Translations under genes and position numbers: made by a program
Part shown: positions 1 to 9,057 of the stretch, one piece after another
Numbering within the stretch: the first letter of the stretch is position 1
Layout of the letters: every line of letters begins with the position of its first letter
The notes under the pieces: model-generated
What the model was told of the DNA's origin: nothing
What the model saw: the letters and a program-made list of their open reading frames with translations, nothing else
Databases searched by the model: none
NCBI RefSeq assembly: GCF_000428725.1
Contig: NZ_AUAM01000017.1
Location: 1 to 64,000 of the forward strand
Direction of reading: 5' to 3'
DNA: 64,000 nucleotides
Origin: Psychromonas aquimarina ATCC BAA-1526
Lineage (GTDB): Bacteria > Pseudomonadota > Gammaproteobacteria > Enterobacterales > Psychromonadaceae

Positions 1-33
1 TACTATAAACAGCAGAAATAAACGCCCGGGCTT

Positions 34-96
34 GTCCAACAATAGGATTAAGTCGTGGTTCGCGCTGCTCACACGACCTATCCTTATTAGTTATAT
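34..96 (-). other. attC-like recombination site
   Basis: Read on the minus strand: ATATAAC (R'', one mismatch to RYYYAAC), then a stem AATA/TATT and GGAT/ATCC, a small unpaired spacer (AG against TTA), a stem GTCGTG/CACGAC, a 14-base terminal loop, and GTTGGAC (R', perfect GTTRRRY). One arm carries two extra unpaired bases. This layout of imperfect dyad, extrahelical bases, central spacer and loop is that of integron attC sites. The 63-bp length is at the short end of the usual range. Confidence 0.75.
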
Positions 97-536
97 TTTT
101 ACTTTTTGACTTTGCTACCAAAATAGAATCCCAATATTGTAGTAAGAGCAGCAGACAATACTTGAGGAATTGGAATATATGGATCTTTAACTACTAACCA
201 CACAATAGTTAACGTAATAATTAAACCGATTATACCTGCCACACCACCAATATTTGAGATAAAAGACTCTAAACCTGCTTTTTTTGACTTCCTTGAAACC
301 AGCTCATTTAGTAAAGCGGGGTTTTTACATACAGTTGTTTTACCACTCTCAATATAAACATAATTATGGTACGTCTCTCCATCAACGTGTTCGAAAGCAA
401 TAACGTATAGTTGACCATTTAAGTACTCTGGATGGTGATTAACTACACGATGTCCATTTCCATCATTTGATGTGAGATTTTTTGATGCTGAAATTGCTAT
501 CTCAAAGTTATCCATTATGCCTCCATTGAAATATAA
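40..536 (-). mobile_element. integron-type gene cassette (one gene plus attC), no integrase visible
   Basis: On the minus strand the element starts at a core GTTATAT (537-531), carries one ORF (515-99) and ends in an attC-like site (96-34). The first bases of the cassette (TTATAT) are exactly complementary to the inner core box ATATAAC at its far end (96-90), as expected for a circular cassette opened at G^TT. The size of about 497 bp and the gene start 16 bases inside the leading core fit ordinary cassettes. The next cassette or flank begins TTGGAC at 39 and leaves the window. No integrase or attI is visible on the rnpB side, so this is either the edge of an integrase-less cassette cluster or a cassette at a secondary site. 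Confidence 0.72.
99..515 (-). CDS. hypothetical two-helix membrane protein of the integron cassette
   Basis: The protein has 138 aa. The start at 515 is chosen because GGAGG lies six bases upstream; an in-frame start at 572 would lie outside the cassette boundary. Residues 1-85 are soluble and polar, followed by hydrophobic segments at about 88-109 and 114-133, and a short basic tail ending K-V-K-K. There is no signal peptide and no recognised catalytic motif. The stop codon abuts the attC-like site. No promoter is visible, so expression would need read-through from upstream on the minus strand, where rnpB lies. I do not recognise the family; two C-terminal helices behind a small soluble domain would fit an envelope or phage-defence protein, but that is speculation. 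Confidence 0.7.
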   Translation of the reverse strand: MDNFEIAISASKNLTSNDGNGHRVVNHHPEYLNGQLYVIAFEHVDGETYHNYVYIESGKTTVCKNPALLNELVSRKSKKAGLESFISNIGGVAGIIGLIITLTIVWLVVKDPYIPIPQVLSAALTTILGFYFGSKVKK

Positions 537-664
537 CATCTTATTAGACGGAAAACTTCCGTGTTTCCACAAGAAAGACGCCCATCAAAAATTTATAATA
601 TAAATAAAGCTTACATTTCTTTGCTCTTCTTATCAAACACTTATATTCTCCGCCCCTTAAACAG

Positions 665-697
665 AAAAGCCCCGTTACTAAAATAGCAACGGGACTT
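665..697 (-). terminator. third (distal) terminator of the rnpB region
   Basis: Stem 667-676 against 688-697 (ten pairs with one mismatch), followed on the minus strand by a run of T. It closes the most distal rnpB tail repeat. Confidence 0.7.
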
Positions 698-703
698 AAA
701 ATT

Positions 704-778
704 GGTGGAGTTGGCCTATAAGCCGAGTCCTGTCGCTGCGTCGTCATTCGCGTACTTTGAAATAACCCTGCAATCACT
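704..778 (-). repeat. partial copy A of the rnpB 3' end
   Basis: About 75 bases match the last part of rnpB, including the GGCCAACTCC strand of helix P1. Bases in the P4 3' strand differ (GACTCGG where rnpB has AACCCGG), so this copy looks decayed. It lies 140 bases from copy B. Confidence 0.85.
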
Positions 779-801
779 CGTAGATGTATACCCTAGAAAT
801 G

Positions 802-835
802 AAAAAACCGTTACTAATTGCTTAGTAACGGTTTT
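802..835 (-). terminator. second terminator of the rnpB region
   Basis: Perfect 14-bp inverted repeat (804-817 with 822-835) around a TTGC loop, flanked by A/T runs on both sides. It follows tail copy B in the direction of rnpB transcription. Confidence 0.85.
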
Positions 836-843
836 AGATGTTA

Positions 844-922
844 GGTGGAGTTGGCCTATAAACCGGGTTCTGTCGTTGAATCATCATTCGCGTACCTTGG
901 CTATAAAAGCCCTGCAATCACT
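844..922 (-). repeat. partial copy B of the rnpB 3' end
   Basis: About 78 bases closely match the 3' end of rnpB: the P1 3' strand is intact and the CAGAACCCGG portion of the P4 strand is unchanged, with one substitution just beyond it. It is preceded by the first rnpB terminator and followed by its own. Confidence 0.85.
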
Positions 923-946
923 CATATTATCTGAAGTCTAAAACAG

Positions 947-980
947 AAAAACCCCGTTACTGTTGCCAGTAACGGGGTTT
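947..980 (-). terminator. primary rnpB terminator
   Basis: Stem AAACCCCGTTACTG (about 949-962) pairs perfectly with 967-980 around a four-base loop, followed by T residues on the minus strand. It lies immediately after the mature 3' end of rnpB. Confidence 0.9.
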
Positions 981-985
981 AAAAT

Positions 986-1344
<359 letters not shown>

Positions 1345-1351
1345 GGAGCGG

Positions 1352-1381
1352 ATTATACGGGAAGGTCCATTAAAAAGACAA
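1352..1381 (-). promoter_or_regulatory. rnpB promoter
   Basis: On the minus strand TTGTCT (1381-1376) and a perfect TATAAT (1357-1352) are separated by 18 bases, placing the start seven to eight bases downstream at the 5' end of rnpB (about 1344). The promoter begins just after the rsmI stop codon. Confidence 0.88.
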
Positions 1382-1391
1382 GCACAAAAGC

Positions 1392-2252
1392 TTATAGATT
1401 CTCTAATCCCCACTTATATAGGTCGTTTTTTTTCTGATCATGAATTTGTGCGGTCAGAGCAGCTGCTTTTTTAAGCGGTAATTGTTCTTTTAATAAGGCC
1501 AGCGTATTTAATGCGTCCTGCGGAATGGTATCACTGTCTTTCTGTGCACCGGCCACCATCAGTACAAACTCGCCGCGGCAGTGATTTGTGTCTTGATTTA
1601 ACCACTGCAGCATTTCATCAGCAGTAAAAGAGTAGAAAGATTCGAAAGTTTTAGTCAGCTCACGGGCAATAACCAGTTTTCTGTCACCGCCTAATATAGT
1701 AATAATCTGCTGCACAGTATCCGCAATACGGCGTGGTGATTCGTAAAAAATCATAGTACGTGTTTCTTCCAGCAGACCTTTTAACTTGTCCTGCTTGCCT
1801 TTTTCTTTTGCAGGTAAAAAACCTTCAAAAGAAAAACGATCCGAAGGCAGGCCGGCTGCACTTAACGCAGTAACAGCGGCACATGCACCTGGAATCGGTA
1901 CAACATCAACACCTGCTTCACGGCATTCGTTAACCAGATGATAACCGGGATCACTGATTAGTGGTGTACCGGCATCAGAGATCAGCGCCACCGACTGCCC
2001 GGCTTTTATTTTTTCTATCAGTACACTGCCGCGCTGTCGTTCATTATGGTCGTGTAACGGAAACATTGGTTTTTTTATCTGATAATGGCTAAGCAGTTTG
2101 CCGCTATGGCGAGTATCTTCAGCTGCGATTAAATCAACTTGTTGTAATGTTTCGATAGCACGATAAGTTATATCGCTGATATTACCGATTGGTGTAGCTA
2201 CAATATAAAGTTTTGCCGCCAGCTGAGAAGGAATTTGACTGTCTTCAGACAT
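1392..2252 (-). CDS. rsmI: 16S rRNA (cytidine1402-2'-O)-methyltransferase RsmI
   Basis: RsmI 2'-O-methylates C1402 in the decoding centre of 16S rRNA using S-adenosylmethionine. The 286-aa protein shows the tetrapyrrole-methylase fold signatures: [10 protein letters not shown] near residue 15, A-E-D-T-R-H-S-G near 44, the glycine-rich [12 protein letters not shown] near 92, and P-I-P-G-A near 119. Length matches E. coli RsmI (yraL). It is divergent from lpoA and upstream of rnpB, the order seen in E. coli. Confidence 0.96.
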   Translation of the reverse strand: MSEDSQIPSQLAAKLYIVATPIGNISDITYRAIETLQQVDLIAAEDTRHSGKLLSHYQIKKPMFPLHDHNERQRGSVLIEKIKAGQSVALISDAGTPLISDPGYHLVNECREAGVDVVPIPGACAAVTALSAAGLPSDRFSFEGFLPAKEKGKQDKLKGLLEETRTMIFYESPRRIADTVQQIITILGGDRKLVIARELTKTFESFYSFTADEMLQWLNQDTNHCRGEFVLMVAGAQKDSDTIPQDALNTLALLKEQLPLKKAAALTAQIHDQKKNDLYKWGLENL

Positions 2253-2373
2253 GTTTTCGCCCTATTAAAGGAATAGATAAGTGAATATGATTGTTTAACT
2301 GCACCCGCAATATTACACTATAGCCATCTTGATACCTACATCGAAAATTTGCTTACGCATAAAGGATAATATT

Positions 2374-4389
2374 TTGAACGTGTTTACCTCTACAAAACGT
2401 TTTTCTCAGTTATTAATAATGCTGTTAACGCTGTCGATTTTATCTGCCTGTTCGACGATGACTTCTCCTGAAGATACCCCGCCGGAGCCCTTTACGGAAC
2501 TGACTTATGACTCGGCATTCTATCTGAAAAAAGATCAGGAGCATGCTGATGAAGATAATTCAGCGTGGCAGCTGGCCGCTGTTCAGGCATTAATCCAGGA
2601 GAGCAAATTTGTTTTAGCTGATTCAATTATTGAACACCTGCAGAGCAAAAAACTATCAGAAAATGAACAGGCCTCTTTAAGTCTGTTAATTGCCGACAGT
2701 TTAGCTGCACAGGATAAGCAGGAGCAGGCACTGCAGACTGTTAACAGCATTGATGCCCAGCACCTGTCAAACATCGGTCTTATTCACTATTTAAAACTCA
2801 AAGCCGATTTAGAAGTACAACGACAGGATCATCAGGCGGCTTCTGATACACTGCTGCTGTTATCTCCATTATTAAATGCAGATGAAAAACAAGCACATAA
2901 CGATCTGCTGTTAACACAATTATCCTTATTACCTGCTGATATTTTAAATCAGTATCAGCCGCTGTTAAGCACTGAAGAAACAGAAGCTATTGATACTCCG
3001 GCAGAAACACCTGCCGTTGAGAAACCAGCAGTAGAAAAAAATGAATTCAAAGAGGGCTGGTACGCACTTGCAGGCATCTATCAGTCTTTTCAACTGCGCC
3101 CTAATCAGTTAATCCGCTCTATTGAAAACTGGAAAAACCTCTATCCGGCACACCCGCTACTGGAGCATATGCCTAGCCAGTTAACCGACATTCCTGAAGC
3201 CAGCCCTTATCAGCCGCAGAATATTGCCGTGCTGATCCCGCTGTCAGGGCGTTTTCAAAAACAGGGTAAAGCGATTCAATACGGCTTACTAGATGCTTAT
3301 TACCGTCAGCAGCAGGCTGCAGAAAACAGCTCCGAACAACCGTTGAACAGCCAGGCGGCAAAACTTACTTTTTATGATACTAATAACCAGAACATGCAGG
3401 AGATTGCGCTCAAGCTGAAAACTGACAATATCGACTTTGTTATCGGCCCGCTGCTTAAAAACGACATAAAAGAGTTTTTACCTTTCGCGCAGGAGCTGCC
3501 GGTATTAGCACTGAACAGCTTTGTTAAACAAGCCGCGGCTAAATCTGCAGATAAATCATCTGAGCAGACTGAAAAGGAGATGCCGGCTGAAAGCAAAGCG
3601 GCGGCATGGCATTATGCATTCCCTATCTCACCTGAAGATGAAGCTAAGCAGGCGGCCTGGTTACTGAATCTGCAGCATCACAAAAATCCTTTAGTCATCG
3701 CCCCGGACAGCGCTTACGGTAAACGTATTGCTTCAGCATTTACCAACAAGTGGGCTGAACTTAATCCTGAGGAAAACAGCCCGGTTGAATCATATTATTT
3801 TACTGACAAAGCGCAGTTGCCTAAATTTATTGACCAGGCGCTGCAGACCGGAAGAAGTAAAAGCCGTATTAGTCAAATGAAGGCGATTACTAGACTGCCT
3901 TTAAAAACAGAAGTGCGCAGCCGCCGTGATATTGATGCGATTTACATTATCAGCAAGCGTGACGAACTGACTCTGTTAAAGCCGTTTATTGAGGTTTCAA
4001 TCAGTCCTTTTGCCGCAAAAGTACCGCTTTATGCCAGCTCACGCAGCCATAAATTTGATCCGCGGGGAAAACAGGATAGAGAGCTGTCCAGCGTCTCTTT
4101 TTCAGATATGCCGTTTTTAATCAAGGATCAGAATGAAATAATGAAAGAGGTGCAGCAGGCCTGGCAGAAACAGTCCTTTGCCACGCTGCGTTTATTTGCT
4201 CTAGGTTTTGACAGCTATCAGCTGATTGAACAGCTGATGCAGCTGCAGGTTACTGAAGGCGCTTTTTATCCTGGTTTAACCGGTAATTTATCATTAGATA
4301 AAAGTAATACGGTTCAGGCAAAGCTGAGCTGGGCTGTCTATAAAAACGGAAAACTCAGTGAAATTGCCCCGCTTACTGCAGCCGAGTAA
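2374..4389 (+). CDS. lpoA: outer-membrane lipoprotein LpoA, activator of PBP1A
   Basis: LpoA sits in the outer membrane and reaches through the periplasm to stimulate the peptidoglycan synthase PBP1A. I place the start at TTG 2374, which has AAGGA seven bases upstream and gives a proper lipoprotein signal: K-R, a hydrophobic stretch, then L-S-A-C with Cys26. Starting at 2329 would add 15 residues with no ribosome site. The protein (671 aa) has an N-terminal TPR-like part to about residue 215, a P/E-rich linker, and a C-terminal periplasmic-binding-like domain beginning near N-I-A-V-L-I-P-L-S-G-R. The stop overlaps the next gene. Confidence 0.93.
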   Translation: MNVFTSTKRFSQLLIMLLTLSILSACSTMTSPEDTPPEPFTELTYDSAFYLKKDQEHADEDNSAWQLAAVQALIQESKFVLADSIIEHLQSKKLSENEQASLSLLIADSLAAQDKQEQALQTVNSIDAQHLSNIGLIHYLKLKADLEVQRQDHQAASDTLLLLSPLLNADEKQAHNDLLLTQLSLLPADILNQYQPLLSTEETEAIDTPAETPAVEKPAVEKNEFKEGWYALAGIYQSFQLRPNQLIRSIENWKNLYPAHPLLEHMPSQLTDIPEASPYQPQNIAVLIPLSGRFQKQGKAIQYGLLDAYYRQQQAAENSSEQPLNSQAAKLTFYDTNNQNMQEIALKLKTDNIDFVIGPLLKNDIKEFLPFAQELPVLALNSFVKQAAAKSADKSSEQTEKEMPAESKAAAWHYAFPISPEDEAKQAAWLLNLQHHKNPLVIAPDSAYGKRIASAFTNKWAELNPEENSPVESYYFTDKAQLPKFIDQALQTGRSKSRISQMKAITRLPLKTEVRSRRDIDAIYIISKRDELTLLKPFIEVSISPFAAKVPLYASSRSHKFDPRGKQDRELSSVSFSDMPFLIKDQNEIMKEVQQAWQKQSFATLRLFALGFDSYQLIEQLMQLQVTEGAFYPGLTGNLSLDKSNTVQAKLSWAVYKNGKLSEIAPLTAAE

Positions 4390-4726
4390 CTCCAAAGGGG
4401 TTATTGCCGAGAAAGCGGCACTCGCTTATCTGCAGTCACAGGGATTAACGTTAATCTGCCGAAATTACTACTGTTGTTTTGGTGAAATAGATCTGATTAT
4501 GACAGATCAGGATACTCTGGTGTTTATTGAAGTACGCTGTCGAAAGACCAGCGACTTCGGCGGTGCTTTTGCTTCCATCAATAAAAGTAAACAAAGTAAA
4601 ATTATTAAAACAGCGAAGCATTATCTGGCGCAGTTAGAAAATGAGCCTTACTGCCGCTTTGATGCCGTTGCAGTTGATGCTCAATGCGAACAGGTGCAGT
4701 GGATGCAGGACGCTTTTCAAGAATAA
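4358..4726 (+). CDS. yraN: YraN family protein (UPF0102), nuclease-like fold
   Basis: This 122-aa protein has the UPF0102 signature: G-E-I-D-L-I-M near residue 42 and V-F-I-E-V-R near 55, the D...E-x-K/R arrangement of restriction-endonuclease-like folds, then C-R-F-D-A-V-A near 98. Its biochemical function is not established. GTG 4358 is the likely start (CGGA seven bases upstream), overlapping the lpoA end by 32 bases in another frame, so translation is probably coupled. It sits between lpoA and diaA as in E. coli. Confidence 0.88.
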   Translation: MKLPRLLQPSNSKGVIAEKAALAYLQSQGLTLICRNYYCCFGEIDLIMTDQDTLVFIEVRCRKTSDFGGAFASINKSKQSKIIKTAKHYLAQLENEPYCRFDAVAVDAQCEQVQWMQDAFQE

Positions 4727-4740
4727 GATGAAGATTAATA

Positions 4741-5328
4741 ATGATAAATGAAAAAATTCAGGCACATTTTGCCGAAAGTATTCAAACCAAAATAGTGGCG
4801 GCAGAATCCCTGCCGGAATCAATTGAAAAAGCGGCTAAAGCCTTAAGTGAAACATTAATCAGAGGTAATAAAATCCTTGCCTGCGGTAACGGCGGCGCGG
4901 CTGCTTTAGCACAGATTTTTGCTTCGCATCTGCTTAATAAATATGAGACAGACCGCCCGGCACTTCCTGCGATTGCCATTACCGCAGACTCAGCACTAGT
5001 TTCTGCTATTGCAACTGACAGTCATTTTGATGAAATTTATGCGAAACAAATTTCAGCTCTGGCGCAAAGCGGTGACGTACTGTTAGCCATCAGTCACGGC
5101 GGCAACAGCCGCAATATGATTAGAGCCGTTGAAACAGCCCTGAGCAAGTCAATCCAGATTATTGCACTTAACGGTGTTGACGGCGGCGAGCTGGCCGGTT
5201 TATTAGGCTCCGATGATATCGAGATTCGAGCACCGAGCGATAAAGGCTCGCGCATTGAAGAAATTCACCTGCTGGTGATTAACTGCTTAAGCGACTTAAT
5301 TGACCAGCAACTATTCCTGCAGCAGTAA
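4741..5328 (+). CDS. diaA: DnaA initiator-associating protein DiaA (SIS domain)
   Basis: DiaA is a homotetrameric SIS-fold protein that binds DnaA and promotes ordered assembly at oriC. The 195-aa product shows G-N-G-G-A-A-A-L-A-Q near residue 50 and the I-S-H-G-G-N-S-R-N phosphosugar-type loop near 118. The same fold is found in phosphoheptose isomerase GmhA, but position after yraN and before the BON lipoprotein gene supports DiaA. It lies 14 bases after yraN and 8 before dolP in one operon. Confidence 0.9.
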   Translation: MINEKIQAHFAESIQTKIVAAESLPESIEKAAKALSETLIRGNKILACGNGGAAALAQIFASHLLNKYETDRPALPAIAITADSALVSAIATDSHFDEIYAKQISALAQSGDVLLAISHGGNSRNMIRAVETALSKSIQIIALNGVDGGELAGLLGSDDIEIRAPSDKGSRIEEIHLLVINCLSDLIDQQLFLQQ

Positions 5329-5336
5329 GAGGATTT

Positions 5337-5933
5337 ATGAAAAAAATACTACCTACACTATTTTTAGCCGCTGTTTTTCCGCTTATTCAAGGCTGCGCCG
5401 GCGGCTTGATTGTCGCGGCCGGCGCCGCCGTGGCACTGAACAGTGATGAACGTTCTGTTTCTCAGCAGCTCAGCGATGAAGAATTATCAGTCAGTGCGTT
5501 AGATAAGCTTAACCAGTTAAAACTTGATGATAAAAAAATGCGTATCAATTTTATCAGCAACAGCGGTTACCTGTTAGTTGTCGGTCAGGTAGAAAATCAG
5601 GACACCAGGAGCAGGATAGAAGAGCAGTTAAACACCATAGAAGAGGCTAAAGGTGTCTATAACCAGCTGCGTATTATGCCTCCGATCAGTTTTACTCAAC
5701 AGACTAAAGATACCTGGATCACAACTAAAGTGAAAAGCCAACTGACCGCACACGATAAGGTTGATCCGTTAAAGATTAAAGTGCTGACGGAGAATGCCGA
5801 GGTATTTTTAGTCGGTAAAGTTACCCGTGAAATGGCCGATGACGCCACTAATGTCAGCCGTAAAGTTGACGGAGTAAAACAGGTGAATCGTGTTTTCCAG
5901 TTTATTGAAGAAAAGCCGAAAACAGATAAATAG
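5337..5933 (+). CDS. dolP: outer-membrane lipoprotein DolP (two BON domains)
   Basis: DolP (YraP) is an outer-membrane lipoprotein that supports envelope integrity and BAM complex activity and associates with anionic phospholipid. The 198-aa protein has a lipoprotein signal ending L-I-Q-G-C (Cys20) and two BON domains at about residues 46-115 and 125-192, the second starting D-T-W-I-T-T-K-V-K. Last gene of lpoA-yraN-diaA-dolP, followed by a strong terminator. Confidence 0.93.
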   Translation: MKKILPTLFLAAVFPLIQGCAGGLIVAAGAAVALNSDERSVSQQLSDEELSVSALDKLNQLKLDDKKMRINFISNSGYLLVVGQVENQDTRSRIEEQLNTIEEAKGVYNQLRIMPPISFTQQTKDTWITTKVKSQLTAHDKVDPLKIKVLTENAEVFLVGKVTREMADDATNVSRKVDGVKQVNRVFQFIEEKPKTDK

Positions 5934-5951
5934 CGGATAAAAATAAAAACA

Positions 5952-5989
5952 AAAAAAGGGGCTGAATCTGCAGATTCAGCCCCTTTTTT
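5952..5989. terminator. bidirectional terminator between dolP and yfgJ
   Basis: Perfect palindrome centred at 5970/5971 (AAGGGGCTGAATCTG and its complement) with A and T runs on either side, between convergent genes. Confidence 0.93.
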
Positions 5990-5999
5990 AATGAAGAAA

Positions 6000-6224
6000 T
6001 TAAATTTCCTGCAGTGTATAAACCGCAGTAGATTTACTTTTTAATTCATTACAGTTATGACACCAGAAATTAACAGCGCCGCATGCCTGCAGACGCTCAA
6101 GTTCATCACCGCACTTATCACATGCGGCATGCAGTTTATAATCACACTCACAGGCTTCACAACGACGTTTTAATACACCGCTGCGGACAAGCTCGCTGTT
6201 ACATTTAGGGCACTGTAATTCCAT
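6000..6224 (-). CDS. yfgJ: YfgJ-type zinc-ribbon protein
   Basis: A 74-aa protein with four C-x-x-C pairs (C-P-K-C near residue 5, C-E-A-C near 22, C-D-K-C near 35, C-H-N-C near 54), enough to bind two zinc ions. E. coli yfgJ is likewise next to der. Function unknown; nucleic-acid or protein binding is possible. Its ATG shares a base with the der stop codon (TAATG), indicating translational coupling to der. Confidence 0.82.
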   Translation of the reverse strand: MELQCPKCNSELVRSGVLKRRCEACECDYKLHAACDKCGDELERLQACGAVNFWCHNCNELKSKSTAVYTLQEI

Positions 6225-7696
6225 TATTTTTTGCTCTTTTTGTGGAACTTCATCATACGCTGGCGTTTATACATCTGATTCGGCGTCAGTTTATTACGAC
6301 GTCCTTCAAACGGATTGCTGCCTTCTCTGAATTCAATTCGAATCGGTGTTCCCATAATACCTAATGAACGGCGGAAATAGTTCATCAGATAACGTTTATA
6401 TGAGTCTGCCAGTTTTTTAACCTGATTACCATGAATAACAATCAACGGCGGATTATAACCACCGGCATGCGCATAACGCAGTTTAACACGGCGTCCGCCG
6501 ACCATAGGCGGCTGGTGATCATCAACGGCCATAGTCATAATACGGGTCAGCATTGATGTTGAGATACGCTTAGTAGAAGAGTCATAAGCTTCTTCAACTG
6601 ATTCATATAAATGACCGACACCTGTTCCATGCAGCGCTGAAATAAAGTGTATTTTAGCAAAATCGATAAAACCGAGACGACGGTCTAATTCACTCTTAAC
6701 CCGCTCTTTATCGTACTCAGTCATGCCGTCCCATTTATTTACCGCAATCACTAACGAACGGCCGGCATTAAGGGTGAAGCCTAACAGGCTTAAATCCTGA
6801 TCAGAAATACCGTCACGTGCATCAATAATCAGCATAACAACGTTACTGTCTTCGATCGCTTTCAACGTTTTGATAACTGAAAACTTCTCAACAGTTTCAT
6901 TTACTTTTTTGCGTTTACGTACACCGGCAGTATCAATCAGAACATATTCACGATCATCACGGGTCATCGGAATATAAATACTGTCACGTGTTGTTCCCGG
7001 CATATCGTACACAAGTACGCGCTCTTCACCAAGAATACGGTTGGTAAGTGTCGACTTACCAACATTAGGACGACCAATTAAAGCAAGTTTAATCGGTAAA
7101 GCAGCCAGTCTTTCCTGCTCTTTCTGCAGTGCTTCTTCGTCTTCATCGACAAATTCAAGGCCCTGCTGTAAATCTGAAAAGTCATCTTCTTCCGGTTCAA
7201 CATCATCGAAGAAACCATCCAGAGCGACATCAATCATCTGACGTACACCTTTACCATGTGCAGCCGCAATATGATAAACCTCACCCAGTGCTAATGCGTA
7301 AAACTCGCCGCACACGGAATCGGCATCAATACCGTCGGTTTTATTAGCAACAAGAAATACTTTTTTCTCCTGCTTACGCAGATGCTCAGCAATTGCTTCA
7401 TCCGCAATTGTCATGCCCGCACGTGCATCAACAAGGAATAAAACCGCATCCGCTTCTTCAATGGCCTGCAGCGACTGACCGGCCATTAACGCATCAATGC
7501 CCTCTTCATCACCAGTAATACCACCGGTATCAATAACGATAAATTCCTGCTCATCGATTTTTGCCTGACCGTATTTACGATCGCGCGTTAAACCGGGAAA
7601 ATCCGCTACCAACGCATCACGAGTACGAGTTAAGCGGTTAAATAAAGTTGATTTGCCTACATTCGGGCGCCCAACTAAAGCGATGACTGGTAACAT
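6224..7696 (-). CDS. der: ribosome assembly GTPase Der (EngA)
   Basis: Der is an essential GTPase needed for maturation of the 50S subunit. The 490-aa protein has two consecutive G domains, each with a [10 protein letters not shown]-loop (near residues 8 and 208), N-K-T-D in the first and N-K-W-D in the second, an acidic linker (about 160-195), and the C-terminal KH-like domain ending in a lysine/arginine-rich tail. A terminator-like hairpin lies between bamB and der, so der may be read partly by read-through from bamB. Confidence 0.97.
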   Translation of the reverse strand: MLPVIALVGRPNVGKSTLFNRLTRTRDALVADFPGLTRDRKYGQAKIDEQEFIVIDTGGITGDEEGIDALMAGQSLQAIEEADAVLFLVDARAGMTIADEAIAEHLRKQEKKVFLVANKTDGIDADSVCGEFYALALGEVYHIAAAHGKGVRQMIDVALDGFFDDVEPEEDDFSDLQQGLEFVDEDEEALQKEQERLAALPIKLALIGRPNVGKSTLTNRILGEERVLVYDMPGTTRDSIYIPMTRDDREYVLIDTAGVRKRKKVNETVEKFSVIKTLKAIEDSNVVMLIIDARDGISDQDLSLLGFTLNAGRSLVIAVNKWDGMTEYDKERVKSELDRRLGFIDFAKIHFISALHGTGVGHLYESVEEAYDSSTKRISTSMLTRIMTMAVDDHQPPMVGGRRVKLRYAHAGGYNPPLIVIHGNQVKKLADSYKRYLMNYFRRSLGIMGTPIRIEFREGSNPFEGRRNKLTPNQMYKRQRMMKFHKKSKK

Positions 7697-7713
7697 ATTT
7701 CAATCCTATAAAA

Positions 7714-7744
7714 CAAAAAAGCTCCTCGACAATAATCGAGAAGC
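7714..7744 (-). terminator. terminator-like hairpin between bamB and der
   Basis: Nine-base-pair stem (7736-7744 with 7721-7729, one G-T pair), six-base loop, followed by a T run on the minus strand. It sits just upstream of the der start and could act as an attenuator. Confidence 0.65.
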
Positions 7745-7844
7745 CAGAGTATACAGTAAATACTAGATACTGCTCACACTAAATATCTGTTCATTTTACC
7801 TGCATATAAGGTAAAGCATATTCAGGAGCAGTAACTACTGTTAA

Positions 7845-9041
7845 TTATTTATTAAACGCTGGTTTTTCAATAGCGATTATTTTTCCACTGCGGGTCTGCA
7901 GGAACAGATGATTTTTGGCGGCAAAGGGTTCCATATACAAGCCGTCAGAATCAAGCTCCTGCTGAGCTGCAAACTGACCGTCTTCACGGTTTATCCAGTG
8001 CAGATAACCTTCACTGTCACCAACAACGATATATTCATTTGCCACAACAACACCGGTAACATTACGATATGCCAGCTGCTTATTGCTCCACAGCTCTTCG
8101 CCTGACTTACTGTCTACGGCATAAACATAACCACGGTAATCGCTTAAGTAAAGCACCCCGCCTGATAATGCAATATTAGTAAAACCTGAATATTTGCGGT
8201 CCCAAAGCTGCTGACCTTTAAGCAGATCGATAGCCACCAGATTACCGTTATAAGCCAGTGTATAAACAACATTATTGCTGATAATCGGCTGCATATCCGC
8301 ATCAACCAGACGGTCTAACTCTGTTGCGCCGTAAGGGCGTGCAACGGGCAGCTGCCATAAAGCCTGGCCGGTTTCTAATAACGCAACAGAAACAAAACCG
8401 TCGGCACGGCCGTAAACAATACCGCCCTGTGAAATTGACGGCGTAGCGCTGCCGCGCAGGGTCAATTTAGGCTGTTTATTAGTCAGTGTCCATTCTGTTT
8501 CACCTGTTGCGCTGTCTAAAGCAATCAAGTCGCCGCGCGTAGTATAAACAACCACTTTACCCGCTGAATAAACCGGCTGTGCAACTACCTCACCGGTGAC
8601 TTTTACCAGCCATTTCAGTTTACCGTTGTCTTTATCTATTGCTAAAACCTGCGCATTTTCAGTACCGATAAACAGAGTATCCAAGGCGATGCTGATACCA
8701 CCGGAAAAACGGGCTGAACGCTTTAGCTTGTTACTTTCATGCTCGCTGAAATCGCTGGACCAAAGTAACTTACCGCTGTTTATGCTGAAGGCTTTTACTT
8801 CACCGTTACGCGAAGCTGCATAGACATTTTTATTATCGGCCACCGGCTGCAGCTGCGAATAATATTTATCAACACCGTCACTAATATTTTCCTGCCATGC
8901 TATCTGCGGCTGGTAAGTCGCCTCAAAAACAGGCAGTTCAGCCATTTCCACAACATCTTCTTCACTTGAAAAAAGAGAACAGCCTGTTAACAGCAGAGCA
9001 GAGCCGGACATAACCGCGAAGCGTTTTAACCATATTTTCAT
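7845..9041 (-). CDS. bamB: outer-membrane assembly lipoprotein BamB
   Basis: BamB is the beta-propeller lipoprotein of the BAM complex that inserts outer-membrane proteins. The 398-aa product has a lipoprotein signal ending L-L-T-G-C (Cys21) and repeated PQQ/WD-like blades (G-x-L-x-W motifs such as G-K-L-L-W, G-K-L-K-W and G-E-E-L-W) through the length. It lies 16 bases after yfgM, in the conserved hisS-yfgM-bamB-der order. Confidence 0.96.
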   Translation of the reverse strand: MKIWLKRFAVMSGSALLLTGCSLFSSEEDVVEMAELPVFEATYQPQIAWQENISDGVDKYYSQLQPVADNKNVYAASRNGEVKAFSINSGKLLWSSDFSEHESNKLKRSARFSGGISIALDTLFIGTENAQVLAIDKDNGKLKWLVKVTGEVVAQPVYSAGKVVVYTTRGDLIALDSATGETEWTLTNKQPKLTLRGSATPSISQGGIVYGRADGFVSVALLETGQALWQLPVARPYGATELDRLVDADMQPIISNNVVYTLAYNGNLVAIDLLKGQQLWDRKYSGFTNIALSGGVLYLSDYRGYVYAVDSKSGEELWSNKQLAYRNVTGVVVANEYIVVGDSEGYLHWINREDGQFAAQQELDSDGLYMEPFAAKNHLFLQTRSGKIIAIEKPAFNK

Positions 9042-9057
9042 CAGTTATCTCTATCTA

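Larger units (their letters stand above)
516..985. other. intergenic region between cassette gene and rnpB
   Basis: Positions 538-660 are A+T rich and without a supportable gene; a six-base-pair dyad (ACGGAA/TTCCGT, 553-567) lies just outside the cassette. From 665 to 985 the sequence consists of two partial copies of the rnpB 3' end alternating with three terminator hairpins, listed separately. ORFs here and across rnpB are artefacts of structured RNA sequence. Confidence 0.7.

Noticed and set aside
34-537. Cassette in the opposite (plus-strand) orientation
   Set aside because: The plus strand has no gene between the core boxes, and no attC-like fold follows the ATATAAC at 531; the minus-strand reading fits all elements.
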